A DNA stretch of 64,000 bases from Hymenopellis radicata. Its lineage: Eukaryota; Basidiomycota; Agaricomycetes; Agaricales; Physalacriaceae. A model generated the notes under the pieces. It was not told the DNA's origin. It was given only the letters and a program-made list of their open reading frames with translations, and ran no database searches. The stretch's first letter is position 1. Each line of letters opens with the position of its first letter. Location: assembly GCA_015501595.1 (NCBI GenBank), contig JADNRX010000093.1, positions 62,001 through 126,000 on the forward strand, written 5' to 3'. Shown in pieces: positions 9,673 through 20,393 of the stretch. The translations under genes and the position numbers were made by a program.

Positions 9673-12600
9673 ATGTTTTCACCCCTCGATTCCGATGAAC
9701 ACCCTCTGTCCGATACACTGACTGACGATGGCGACAAAGTGGACGCTGCCGGACTTGATGTAGGCCTTTGAAATTCTCTTGAACTCCAATACTGATGTGT
9801 TTGATCATTATCGAAGGGAGCTTTCCAACGTGCAGCTTGTCGCCATTGCGCGCGCTCAACCTCACCTATGGCCGCATGCGAACGGAAATACGGATACTCT
9901 GACACGGCTCAGCCTGTCGCATGTGAAGAAAGAGACGATTGCGAGGACGCTTGTGAATGCTGGATACGAGCGAATTCCAGTACCAGACGTTCCGGTGAGT
10001 TGCTATCCTCGATCGCACGCTCAGGCTTAATCACATTCAGAATTCGTTGGCATTGCAGCTTCATGAAATAAGCAAAGTGGTTTGTTTTCGTTGCATCGTA
10101 GTTGATGATATATTTACACTTCACGCAGTTCTTGCTCGTTTACTTAACGGACGGCATCAATCCGAATCGCATCCGAAGGACCATTCAACGATTTCCAGTT
10201 TTACCCGAGCAACGCGCTAATTGTCAGCGAGGAACGTGTCGCATTCCGACTGAAGATCTTTTGACGGAACTCAGCGACTGGATTGATGCGTATCATGGTG
10301 CCGGTCTTCGTAAGTTGCACTTATCGCTTACTTTTCTGCATTTACTGATCTCTTACAGCTACTACGATTCGAGTCGGTGTTCCCAATGCTGTCAGACCCG
10401 AATTCATCGAGTACTTCGCAGAAGGTCCTGCGGGTCTGATCTACGACGCCGTCGTCTCATTCGACACACTGACTGTGCAACTCTCGGAGGGGCTTCAAAT
10501 TGTTGTGGAGGCTGTAAGCGGCGGCTTTGACTTCTCTTCACCCTTTGTACAAGCTAACTCAGCAATAGGGTGCTAGTGAGCCTTTCGAAAGGTCTGCGAG
10601 AGTTGATGAAGAGAATGAGGGTGCTGCTAATAATGGTAATGGTGGGCTCCGAGTCTTTTTCCAAGTACCTGACTTACTCACCAGCTAGAAGGAGAACAAT
10701 CTGTCCTCAAGCCTAATGACAAGCCGCTTGACATCGCCCGCGCGCGGATGGATTAGAGACCTCAACGAGTCAACGGATCACACGGGTTTACCCATACTTG
10801 ATCCGCTCGGGCATCTCGGAGATCCGATCCGTTTGATCCGTAGACCCGTGGCGGGTCAGATCACACTTGGATCGCGGATCGGGCTCTGGAGGCACGAGTA
10901 CTCGTCGCGAGTACTCGTGTTGACTCGTGAATATTTAGGTATATATTTTAGCTTAATTTACAAATTTTTACCAAGTTAAACGGACCCTTACGTCGCCCAA
11001 ATGAGCCATTCGCGTGAATTTCTTGTTAATTCCCACGATCCGGCAAACACTGAGAGGCCGCGTAAGCCTCTGATCGATAACTCAATCGCTCTCATCTCTC
11101 TCTTCTCCACGACGACGACCACCCAGCGAGTGACAATTGTCACCGCTGCCACTCTGACGACTGTCAGGTGGCCTCTGGCGTGAGGATTGCGCCCTGGCTG
11201 AGTGCTGGGCTTGCTGCTGTCTCTGTGACAGCAGCAACGGACGACTTCACGGTGCCGACTCTGGACGACAATGGCCACGACTCCCGGATGACCACGACTC
11301 CGGGACAACGACGACGATGGGATGGAGTGAAGAGGTAGATGGAGCGATGATGGATGGCGGGAGGACGCATTGACGCGTTGATGCGGTGGTGAGGCGAGCG
11401 CGCTGAGGAGTGCAGCCGACGACGACTCCCACCACCAGCATCACCCATCAGGAAAGGCCATATTGCGTTTAAGCATCATAAGTTTGATGTCTTGGCAACA
11501 TCAAACTTAAAGCTGCAAAGGCACCTTAAAGCTCTAAAAGCAACTTAAGCTGAGTGTCTTGTAGCTACCATACTTAAGTCAACTCAACACATCCTAAATC
11601 CCTTTAAGACTAGAGCTTCCATTACATCAGCTCTAAGACATCTTAATCAGACTTAATCCAACATACACTAGCATACCCATCTCAAGTTGCTTCTAGTTCC
11701 TTCACAAGTGCCATATGATCATCGAGGCCGAAAGGTATGCATTCATTTAATTTACAAATATTAAATACATAATTTTCGAGCTGGCGCGGAAAGTACAACA
11801 GTACAATCCGCATACCTGCCACGAAAAGTCAATGCAACCGCACTAATAGAGGTACAATATCCATTGTTGGCAATTCCCTGGAAGTTAGTGTGTGCATTGT
11901 TTGGTTAGAATGTGGTTCAAAACGTATGAGCTGTGAACGACATACTTGATATATCCGCATGGAGTAGGAAGCATGATTAGGAGGTCCGCGAGAGGTGGCG
12001 TCGTCTGCCAGGTATCTAGGGTTCGAAAATTTGGCCTAAAAGAAGAGGTTAGAAATAGTGCTAAAGGTTCAGAGATAGACGACATACCGCGCAGCAACGT
12101 CATCCGTGATGGGAAATCGTCATTCCACAACGACATCAAGGTGAAGAGAGAGCTGTGTGACTTCTGGCTCCGTGCAGCAAGGCGGTACACCCATGCTGTG
12201 GGAGCCGGCTCCAATGGAACCGATCTCGGCCAATTCGTCCTTCACACAGTTCGAAGTTTGTGTCCCGATGCCGATATGAGCACGATCATTGCGCGAAGCA
12301 CAGTCTTCCTCCCGCCTCCCAAAGTATGGGTGGTTGACGATGTACGTCCCGATGTTCATAGAATGGCCAGAGTAGCCGTCCCCCATTACATGGTGTCTGG
12401 GAAGGAGTGGAAGGAAGCGGATGCGAAGTCGCTTTCGACGATGTTGGGATGTCAGCCCGGAAAGAGCCGTATGCTGGTGACGGCGGCGAGGGGAATGAAG
12501 TAGCTGATCGTCTGGGGAGTGTTTATAAAAAAACGCGCTTGACCGAACGACTTAACCGGTCGGGGACGTGCTGTCCCTGTTCGTAGCCCGGTCAGAGCGC

Positions 12601-15600
12601 CACTAGGGGTGACAGATAGTAATTGGACCGCTGGAGAGTAGCGCCGGAAGAGTTTGCGTGTCTGATCTGCGGGAAGAACGAATCCGGGTACGACAGCAGC
12701 GACAAGATGGCCTGCATCAACGATAGTGGGTTTCCATGGAGGTCGTAGTGTGCCTCATTTTTGGAGCGCAGGACGAGGTGAGAGGTAAGAGGATGGCAGT
12801 GAGGCAGTGATGCATGCCGCCCACGTTGGTGGGGCTTACGCGTCAGCGACGATGCCATTGCCCGGGCGATGTGGTGCCACGCAGCATAATTGTGGTCGCT
12901 GCCGTCGTCATCAGTGCTGCTGGAAATAAATTGGATGAAGAAATAAAAATGAAAAACTACGTACCTCACCACCAAAGAACGCACCTGCGCGCGGAATTCC
13001 TCCTGTGTCATGTTGCATGGATGGCCCTCGTAGGCTGGGGAGACATGTGCGAGGCAAGGTTGGAAAAAGCAGCACCGATGGTGGTCGACAGCTCCGCAAG
13101 GGACTCCTGCACCTGCACAGGATAGTCGTACGATTCGGACGAGTAGACATTGGTGATCCTAATAGCGGCTGTTGAGCGGCAGGCCCGTCTGGAGCCAGCA
13201 ATGCAATGTACTTTATCATAGCAATGTGCGCATTGCGCAGCGCATCCACGCGGTTCTCGAGTCGTGAGCCAGCAGGGAAGCTGGTTGACGAAGATGGGCT
13301 TTCGGCACCGCGATCTGCAGTGAATCAACGAAAAAAGGGGGAGGGTCTAGAACGAGTGGTCAAAGACCTCGGCGGCGTCGTTCAACGCCGTCGAAGCCCT
13401 GTACTAATTCAACATCAAAGCAGATACATACCGAGAGGCTGTAAGCGCACTGCTGCTCATGTCGTCTCTGTTTCCGTCTCGGAGGAGGGCGATGCAAATG
13501 AATCGTCGTCCGAGTCCGAATCCGTTCCCACTTCCCGTTCAATCTTGTCGTCGCTGTCTACTGCATGCGCCGCTCGGCCTCTCCTCCGTACAATCCTCCT
13601 CTTCCTGACCGGCGTATTCCCAGCGACATGGCGATGTTGGCCTTTGCAACAGACAGCGCTGGAGCAGTCGTAGACATTGGCACGGGCATATCTGCTGCCA
13701 GCAGACGAAACTTGTTAATAAGAGAGGAAAATGATGCCAATTAAAATGATGGCTTACCAGTGAAAGTCTAGCCCGCCGTTGTCGCCGCTGCCGTCGCCGC
13801 CGCCATCATCTCGTCGCCTCGTCGATCTGCAGCCTCGTTGGAGGGCTTACGCGTCCAGCGGGGCCGCCGGGGCTCTTCAAGCCCGCAGACATCTAGTCCA
13901 AAATCGAAGTCGAAGTGAGACAAGGAAATGGCTTGGTGGGAGGTCGGGTCAGAGGGAGACGACGCAAAGTCGGTCTCCATGACCACGGGCGACGACACAA
14001 AGTCGGTCGCTGGTATCGAGCTGCCCGTCGTCTGGGGCTGACGCAGGTCGTTCTTCGGCTCAATTGCGACGTTCTGGGGGTCCAGGGGTAGGGAAAAAAG
14101 CGCACAGTTGGTGCAAAAACATCGTTGAGTGGTGGCAAGGGTGACTGGCCAAAATGGCTTGATGGTGGTGGTCGGAGGGAGAGTAACCACCTTCCAACAT
14201 CGTTCGATCACCGTCCGGATTGACCGGATCGGGCATCCGATCGTAGACGGAACGAGCTCGTCGACGCTCGGGACAGCGACGACGGGCTCGGAGTAGAAAT
14301 TTAAGCATCGGGATATCATGCAGTATAGCTCTATCATGTATTACAATAGAAATTTTTTGTGATATTACCGCATGAAAACAAGAAATTAAGCTTACATAGA
14401 TAGTATCCCATTACACCAGCTGGACATCGTGCGCTCCAGCTCCGTCAGCCTCTCCGGCAGCTCTAATTTATGCTGGCATATATTATGCATAGTCAGAGAT
14501 ATTTATCACAAGTGGAATTGAGGCAGCAACCTCATTCCACATTGTTCTTTAGTTTGGAAATGCATTTCAGAATACCTGATGCGGACCGTACGACCGAACA
14601 TCGTTTGGATTCGTTCTCTCTCTTCCATCACCACCTCCACAACCCACATTGTCAAGACGCAATCTCAAACGTCAACCTCCGTCATTTACTTGAATGGGGA
14701 TCCGCCTCCATGGAGAGCTGGGGAAAAGGACGAACAGCTGCGCGAGAGGCAGCGGGCAGCGGGACGGAAATACGAGGAGGCGCATGCTGTGCAGCGTCGA
14801 GAGAGACAGCGCCTTGCAGCTCAGAGGTGTGTTGCCTACACTTTATTTCATCTACTTATTGATTCCATCCAGACGCCGTGAACGTATTATCAGATTACCG
14901 CCAGCGGAACAAGAAAAAATTCGCGCGCGTCAACGGATACACAATGCCAACTATCGCGCCAACCACCGCTCCCACTTACGCAAAGCCAGCATGCGGCGCC
15001 GTTCCCTGTGCGTATATACCCATATCTTACCCCGACACTTGTCTCAACCTCTCTTACAGCGCCAATCCCGATGCTCTTCCCCGACGAGGACACCTCTACA
15101 AGCCCGAAGAGTACGCCGCCCACCAGCTGGCACGCCACAAATTAGTGAATGAATTCAAAACTACGAAGCGAAGGTGTATGAAGGTGGGGCATGATGTATA
15201 GCATGGCGACTCGACGAGGACGCGGATGGTCTAGGATGTTTCATAAGATGTTTAGGGACTCATAAATTTGATTGACAATGCTTGGCTTGCACAATTAATT
15301 TGCTTGAATACGACGTGCCCAAGCGCCTGTACCTTTGCCTCAGAAATCGCGAAGTCCATTTGCCGCCGGCACGTGATGCCACGTATGCCTCACGTGCCGG
15401 TTGGTTTAAATTCTGATTGGGACGATCGAACGACTTATTGTCTTACCACCACCACCTCCCAACTGCTGCTATGCGCACAGTCGTCCGTTCGGCGCTGCCT
15501 TGTGCACGTCAATCGTTGGTCCTCCTTTGCGTACATTACGATGGATTTTGGGTATTGGTTGTTGTTAACCATCGCCTTGCTAGGCCTGGTCCTCCGACTT

Positions 15601-17631
15601 CAACGGTGGTGAGGTTGGGCTCTGGTATCATGGATGGTGCGTATACTTGCATTTGTACTCTATCAAGTTCTTATTGTAGTCCTAGCCACGGCGACCCTCA
15701 TTCGCACGACGCCAAGGCCTTGACGGCAAGGACGAGGATGCACGACGACGAGTCTGCCGAGGATGCGCAGGTCCTCGAGTCTGCTGAGGACGAGGCCACG
15801 TACACCGAGGACGAGGATGACGAGGATGCCACGTACCCCAAGACTGAGGACGATGCCACGTACACCGAGACCGAGGACGATGCCGCGTACACCGAGACCG
15901 AGGACGATGCCACGTACACCGAGGACGAGGACGAGCATGTCGACACGTAGACCGAGGACGATGACGAGTACGACCTTGCGTACGCCGGGACGAGCGTGCC
16001 GACTACGAAGATGAGCACGTCGACACGTATACCGAGGACGAGGACGAGTACGACCTCGCGTACGCCGGGACGAGCGTGCCGCCTACGAGGACGAGCACGT
16101 CGACACGTATACCGAGGACGAGGATGAGCACGACCTCGCGTACACCGGGCCGAGTCTGTCGACACCGCGCACAAGCACACTGACTATGAGGATGAGCAAG
16201 CACACCGACTGTGCCGACATTGAGGATCAATACCAGTATATGAGAATCGAGTGGCCACATCATCAATGATGTGGCTATGTGATGCTGAGGCCTATGATGT
16301 TAGCTTAGTACTGTAGCTAGTTGTTTTCCTGTATATCAATCAATTTATTAAATATTTGTTTCCTAATTTATCTAATAAGAATCTATTTGAATTTTGCTTT
16401 ATTCTGCTTGGATTTAGTTGGTGGCCTGCAGATATCTTGAGTAGACTTGATAGAACTTTGGCAGAACTTTTGGGGTATCTTTCACTGTCTTTTAAGATGC
16501 GTGTGGATAAGCTTAGGAGTGCATTACAGTCCACTGAGGACAAGGTTCCCAAAGACATCAGTTTTAGGCTGACTTCAGAGTGCTTTATGATAGCTTTGGG
16601 AGTGCCTTTTGAGTAACCGAAAGACATACTGAAGTCATCTTTGGAGAAGGTTCTCTGAGACACGTGCTTTATGCTATCTTCAGAGAGCTTGGTGATAGCT
16701 TTGGGAGTGACTTGAGGTGTCTTGGAGTGACTTAGAGTATGTGTCTCCGATAACCTTCTCCGAAAGTAACTTTGTAGCTTTCTGGCTTTTGCGGCCTTTG
16801 AGCGCTTTAAGTTATCCTAAGTTATCTAAACGCATATAGGCCTTTCCAGATGCCAGCATCTCCACCATTACCACCACCATCTCCACCGCTACCACCACCA
16901 TCTCCATCGCTACCACCACCATCTCCACCACTGTCACCACTGTCACTCTCTCTCCACCACCCTCAGTCTGCATCATGCACGACTGAGTGTCCCCGTGCCA
17001 TTGCCCGGGGATACTCGTCGGGCATGAATAGATTTGGGTGTGTGGAATACTTGAGTAAACTCGAGTACTCGACCCGCTCGGCGATCTCGGCGATCCGACT
17101 CGTCTTGATCCGTAATCCGTGGCGGGTCGGATCACATAAGGATCGCGGATCGGCAGTTTCGGCCACGGGTACTCGCGTGATGGATCGCGGATCTGACCCG
17201 GATTTGAGTCGTTGAGGTCTCTAGGATGGATGCTGACATCGGGTACATGAAGCGTCAGATTGTTGCGAAACCTGAATACGCCGCATTCAAAGCTCTTCGA
17301 CACCACGTCGTACCAAACCCTTCCATCGCGGAGCACTGGAGTTTCGTTGTGAGCATTCTTGAGGAGTACGGAGAGGCACGTAACCTGGAAACGGCAAGTC
17401 TGGTTCTCTAACACAGAAGTATGCACCTGAATCTCTGTAGAACCGGCGCATTTTCCGCAGGACCATTTCCCATGCTATTGGCATTGAGCCAACTTGGCTG
17501 CGCGAGATTGAGGAGGGACACCACCTGCTTCAGGCACATATCGGAGATCCTGCCGTTCAACGGCATCTTGGGGACACAGAGAGCCACGGAGGAAGCAAGG
17601 GTATGTTAGTTTTCCTTCGAAACTTGTAAAT
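9673..17631 (+). CDS. Unknown multi-exon gene split by a 6.5 kb hAT-like insertion
   Basis: I do not recognise the family. Exons with good splice sites are 9764-9994 (ends PVPDVP before GTGAGT), 10129-10309, 10359-10513 (TTIRVGVPNAVRPEFIEYF), 10569 to about 10638, and an exon restarting near 10684 (EGEQSVLKPNDKPLDIARARMD). That last exon is cut at 10753 by the element. After the element, the reading continues in the same frame from the target duplication: ADIGYMKRQIVAKPEYAAF, then an intron near 17394-17440, then NRRIFRRTISHAIGI, ending at TAA 17629-17631. A possible start is ATG 9673 (MFSPLDSDEHPLSD), but its join to the next exon is unclear. The insertion lies in coding sequence, so the gene is presumably inactive here. 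The GEN1-like gene follows 130 bases downstream. Confidence 0.6.
11885..12386 (-). pseudogene. Decayed unknown gene in nested element
   Basis: Minus-strand coding sense is suggested by NIGTYIVNHPYFGRREED upstream and NFRTLDTWQTTPPLADLL downstream. A good intron (GTATGT to TTTTAG, 52 bp) separates the downstream part. Between them the frame has an in-frame TGA after LDVVVE. Reading past it restores the frame into FPITDDVAAR, so the TGA may replace a TGG. I do not recognise the family. Confidence 0.35.
12592..14337 (-). CDS. Hypothetical multi-exon gene in nested element
   Basis: Several exon-like stretches on the minus strand line up in order. There is an N-terminal region with SEPVVAVPSVDELVPS, and a basic patch NTPVRKRRIVRRRGR followed by an acidic Asp/Glu/Ser tract (DSDSDDDSF). 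Next come DALRNAHIAMIKYIALLAP, then SSESYDYPVQVQESLAELS, MTQEEFRAQVRSLVVR and a GTACGT intron. The last exon runs STDDDGSDHNYAAWHH to YYLSPLVAL and stop 12592. The basic-acidic pattern suggests a nuclear protein. The family was not recognised, and whether one gene or two is unclear. Confidence 0.4.
14579..15138 (+). CDS. Arg/Glu-rich basic protein, hypothetical
   Basis: The first part reads YLNGDPPPWRAGEKDEQL followed by RERQRAAGRKYEEAHAV and RRERQRLAAQ. A likely intron (GTGTGTTG to CCAG, about 14826-14871) follows. The second exon reads RRERIIRLPPAEQEKI, then ARQRIHNANYRANHR and SHLRKASMRRRS. It may continue past a second intron to a short tail. The charged helical pattern could be a DNA- or RNA-binding coiled coil; no named domain was recognised. 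It sits within the nested element as possible cargo. Confidence 0.4.
15417..15950 (+). CDS. Putative secreted/acidic repeat protein
   Basis: The open frame ends in an acidic tract made of 9-residue units close to ATYTETEDD, about five in all, ending DEDEHVDT and TAG. An alternative frame upstream contains a hydrophobic stretch near 15541 (MDFGYWLLLTIALLGLVL), a possible signal or membrane segment that an intron could join to the repeats. No homologue was recognised, and the gene may be only a consequence of the repeat array. Confidence 0.35.
   Translation: MGRSNDLLSYHHHLPTAAMRTVVRSALPCARQSLVLLCVHYDGFWVLVVVNHRLARPGPPTSTVVRLGSGIMDGAYTCICTLSSSYCSPSHGDPHSHDAKALTARTRMHDDESAEDAQVLESAEDEATYTEDEDDEDATYPKTEDDATYTETEDDAAYTETEDDATYTEDEDEHVDT
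15826..15938. repeat. 27-bp tandem array (acidic codons)
   Basis: The units are ACGTACACCGAGACCGAGG plus ACGATGCC. At least three are near-exact (from about 15853, 15880 and 15907), with degenerate ones upstream. The unit length is a multiple of three, so the reading frame is preserved. Confidence 0.7.
15939..16185. repeat. 80-bp minisatellite, about three copies
   Basis: GTCGACACGTA begins units at 15939, 16019 and 16099, exactly 80 bp apart. Each contains GAGTACGACCT.GCGTACGCCG or a close variant. Because 80 is not a multiple of three, this part is unlikely to be coding. Confidence 0.8.
16854..16960. repeat. CCACCATCTCCACCGCTA minisatellite
   Basis: About four degenerate units of CCACCACCATCTCCACCGCTA, part of the hAT-like element's own repeat. 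The matching part of copy 2 is shorter. The nested element inserted at its edge. Confidence 0.7.
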
Positions 17632-17763
17632 TTAGTGTACATATTGTACTGTACAATAGCTATTATCATTCAGTTATCTACGTTCTTTCTCGTCGTGTGA
17701 TAGATGTGAAATCAGTCACGTGCGTGTCCCTGAGTCTGAGCTCTCCTTCAGTCTTCGACGAGC

Positions 17764-20393
17764 ATGGGTGTTCCAGGACTGTGGTCGGTGCGTATAGCTG
17801 TGGATCATCTATGATTATTGGATAGCATACTAATACCTGTATACAGATTCTCGACAAGCATGCTCAAGCAACAACACTTCTTGAAGCAACTCTCTCGCTT
17901 GGGTTCACTCCCAATGCTGGTGGACAGCGCGCGCTTCGTTTAGGCATTGATGTCAAGTACGTCTATATCAAGCTACTAATCTACATACAAACTGTGTTAC
18001 TAGCATCTGACTTCGGCAAGCTCTTGGCTCCAAATACAATGTGTATCACGGTGGTTCCAAGGAAGTCCTGAGGTCTCTTTATCGCCACTGTAGACGCCTG
18101 TTTCAACTTGCAATCATTCCTCTCTTTGTTTTCGACGGTCCTGAGCGCCCGCCTATGAAGCGCGACCAAGCCGTTAAGTCACATTTGCTTCCTCACGAGC
18201 TTGCCTTCCGTCAGCTCCTTGAACATCTTGGGTTTTGTTAGAAAATGGTGTGGAACCCAGACCCGCTTTGAAGAACCGTGAGCTGATATTTATTCTAGGC
18301 TGCAGGCGAGGCCGAGGCTGAACTCGCTGCGCTGTCGCGTGCTGGAGTAGTTGATGCAGTCCTTTCCACCGATGTTGATTGCCTGGTTTTTGGAGCTACA
18401 CGAGTTTTCCGCATGTAAGTGGAATTTTACGCTTCAATGAAGTGATATATTGAACATGAACAGTACAGACATTGATTACAGGACTAGCCGAGTTCGAATC
18501 TCAATAGAGACCTCAACGAGTCAGACCCGGGTCTGACTCGCGATCCGAGTGGCGAGTACTCGAGGCTGGAAGAGCCTACTCGCGATCCGTATTTTACTCG
18601 ACCCGCGTTGACTTGCGAGTCAAACGAGTCGAGTCAACGCGAGTTTCGAGTAAACTCGCGGATCAAGACCCCCCCAAATCCATTCATGCACGATGAGCAT
18701 CCCCGGGCAATGGCACGGGGACACTCAGCCGTGCATGATGCCGGACTGAGGGTGGGGTGGTGGTTGGAAGGTGATAGAGATGGTGGTGGTGGTGGAGGAG
18801 AGGAGGAGCCCAACCGAGACACGGTAGTGGGTACAAAAGAAGAAAAAACTCACCTTCACGTCGTTCTCGACGCGCGCCTCAGCATCCAGCCACCGCCGCC
18901 ACTGCCGTCGTCATCCCGCGTCTTGTCGGCGTATCACATCCTCGTCTCGTCATCGTTGCCGGTCATCGCGTCCTCAGAGTCGTCGTCTGCTGCTGTCGCA
19001 AAGACAGCAGCAGCGGGCCCAGCACAAAGCCGAGGCCCAGATGCGCACCCCGGAGGCTGCCTGACAGTTGTCAGCGCAGCGGGGGTGACGATCGTCACTC
19101 CCCAGGCAGTCGCAGTCGTCGTTGCCGGGCCTCGCGTCCTCGGAGGTCGTCGTCTGCTGCTATCGCGAAGACAGCAGCAGACCTGGCCCAAAGCCAGAGC
19201 CAAAAGACACCCCACAGGCCGTCTGACAATCGTCAGGGCGGCAGAGGCGACAATCGTCGCGCTCTGGGTGGTGGTGGTGGTGGTGAGAAGCGAGAGAAAC
19301 GACCCGATCGTGCGCTGACGCGGCCTCTCGGCGTTGGCCGAACCGTGAGAATATCTAAGAAATTCACCCGAACGTCTCGTTTGGGCGACGCAAGGGCCCG
19401 TTCAACTTGTAAAAAATTGGTAAATTTAGTTAAAATATATATCTACATTATTGCGAGTCAGACCGAGTACTCGCGACGAGTACTCGTGCCTCCAAGGCCG
19501 TACTCGCGATCCTTATGTGATCCGACTCGTTATTGATCTGCGGATCAAACGAGTCGAGTAGCCGAGACCCCTGGCCGGATCGAGTACCCGAGTATCCGCG
19601 TGACCCGCGAACTCGTTGAGGTCTCTAAATCTCAAGTTATTCTACGGCTACTCTGGAGGAGAACAGCTTGAGCCAAGCCAACTTGACTCTCATTGCCCTG
19701 ATGAGTGGCGGCGACTACCATGTGCGTTCTGGGCCTCATTACGGCTCATTTAATACTGAGTTCATCTAGCATGGGATTACCAACTGCGGTATCGCCACTG
19801 CTGTCGACGTCGTCACTCACACAGATCTTGGTCCCCGCCTCATCGATGCTGTGAATAATCTTCGCCCTAAAGAACTTCCTAAATTCCTTATTCAGTGGCG
19901 ACAACAACTCTGCACTCTGCTCCGGGATAACCCAAACCATGTTCTCTCGCAACGACATCCCGCGATGGCTGCAGCGATTCCGGCCAGCTTTCCCAATCCA
20001 AGAATTATTCGCCTCTATGTTGATCCAAAGATATCGCCAATCAATGTCGGGAACTCTCTCGAATGGAACGCTCCCTCAATCCCTCAGCTATCACTATTCC
20101 TTGAGAAGCATTTCCGGTGGGGTTGGCCTGGGGGTGTTCTAGACGATTTCAAGACACACATCGTCGCGGGACTTGCACTTCGCGAATTGATAAGAGATAC
20201 TCTTGTTGACGACGGCGAGGTGGTGGAGTCGCACATTGCTCCATATTCTCTAATTACCCGGCCCGACGAGAAGAGACGCTGCCCACGATCAGAGCTCGAG
20301 ATGCGCATCTTACTCACCATCAGCGCCGCTCTCGTCGATGCTGTCAAATCAGCTAGGCAAGATCTTCCGGCAGCCAACGCACAAGTAGTTTAA
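17764..20393 (+). pseudogene. GEN1/Yen1-type Holliday-junction resolvase (XPG family), disrupted
   Basis: Exon 1 (17764-17787) reads MGVPGLWS, the classic XPG-N start. Exon 2 (17847-17956) ends LGIDV. The next exon contains IIPLFVFDGPERPPMKR. Exon 4 has AAGEAEAELAAL and STDVDCLVFG, supplying the acidic metal-binding residues. After an intron the reading reaches TSRVRIS, where the hAT-like element (18505-19627) is inserted. Beyond it the frame resumes as SSYSTATLEENSLSQANL, ALMSGGDYH, an intron, then HGITNCGIATAVDVVTH, running to TAA 20391-20393. GEN1 nucleases resolve four-way junctions in the nucleus. Two extra lesions are seen: exon 3 opens NI-TGA-LRQALG, where families have NIW, and the splice site after LEHLGF is not clean. 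It therefore looks like a pseudogene. Confidence 0.85.
18505..19627 (+). mobile_element. hAT-like element, copy 2, in the GEN1-like gene
   Basis: The 1123-bp element has perfect 17-bp inverted ends TAGAGACCTCAACGAGT. It is flanked by the exact 8-bp duplication AATCTCAA (18497-18504, 19628-19635). The interior includes ACTCG-rich subterminal motifs, CTGCTGCTGTC/GACAGCAGCAG segments and GGTGGTGGTGG runs. No transposase was found. Removing it and one duplication restores the host frame (RVRISSYSTATLEE). Confidence 0.92.

Larger units (their letters stand above)
11443..16852. mobile_element. Nested element carrying cargo genes
   Basis: Imperfect inverted ends GGAAAGGCC.ATAT.GCGTTTA lie at about 11451 and 16849 (complement). 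They are followed on both sides by related CTTAA-rich sequence. A direct repeat CCAGCATC at 11435-11442 and 16853-16860 could be an 8-bp target duplication, but the host region is a GATGGTGG minisatellite, so this is uncertain. The interior holds several gene-like stretches (11.9-15.2 kb) and acidic/minisatellite arrays (15.8-16.2 kb). No transposase was identified; the class is unknown. Confidence 0.6.
10754..17223 (-). mobile_element. hAT-like element, copy 1, enlarged by a nested insertion
   Basis: The ends are TAGAGACCTCAACGA and its complement. They are flanked by an exact 8-bp duplication GGATGGAT (10746-10753, 17224-17231). Without the nested piece the element is about 1.06 kb and matches copy 2 (18505-19627) in inverted orientation. 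Shared landmarks are GAGTACTCG motifs, a region with TTGGTAAA..TTAAC, and CCCGGGCAATGGCACGGGGAC. An 8-bp duplication with a TAGAG terminus fits the hAT superfamily. No transposase was recognised, so it is probably non-autonomous. Confidence 0.88.

Noticed and set aside
11946..12503. Plus-strand 185-codon frame
   Set aside because: The opposite strand has protein-like segments and a good intron, while this frame has no recognisable features.
13206..13673. Plus-strand 155-codon frame
   Set aside because: It is the shadow of the minus-strand gene with the acidic DSDSDDD tract and basic patch, which has better splice sites.
18608..19318. 236-codon frame inside the second hAT-like element
   Set aside because: It is low-complexity sequence from subterminal and GGT repeats, with no transposase motif, and is not conserved in the first copy.
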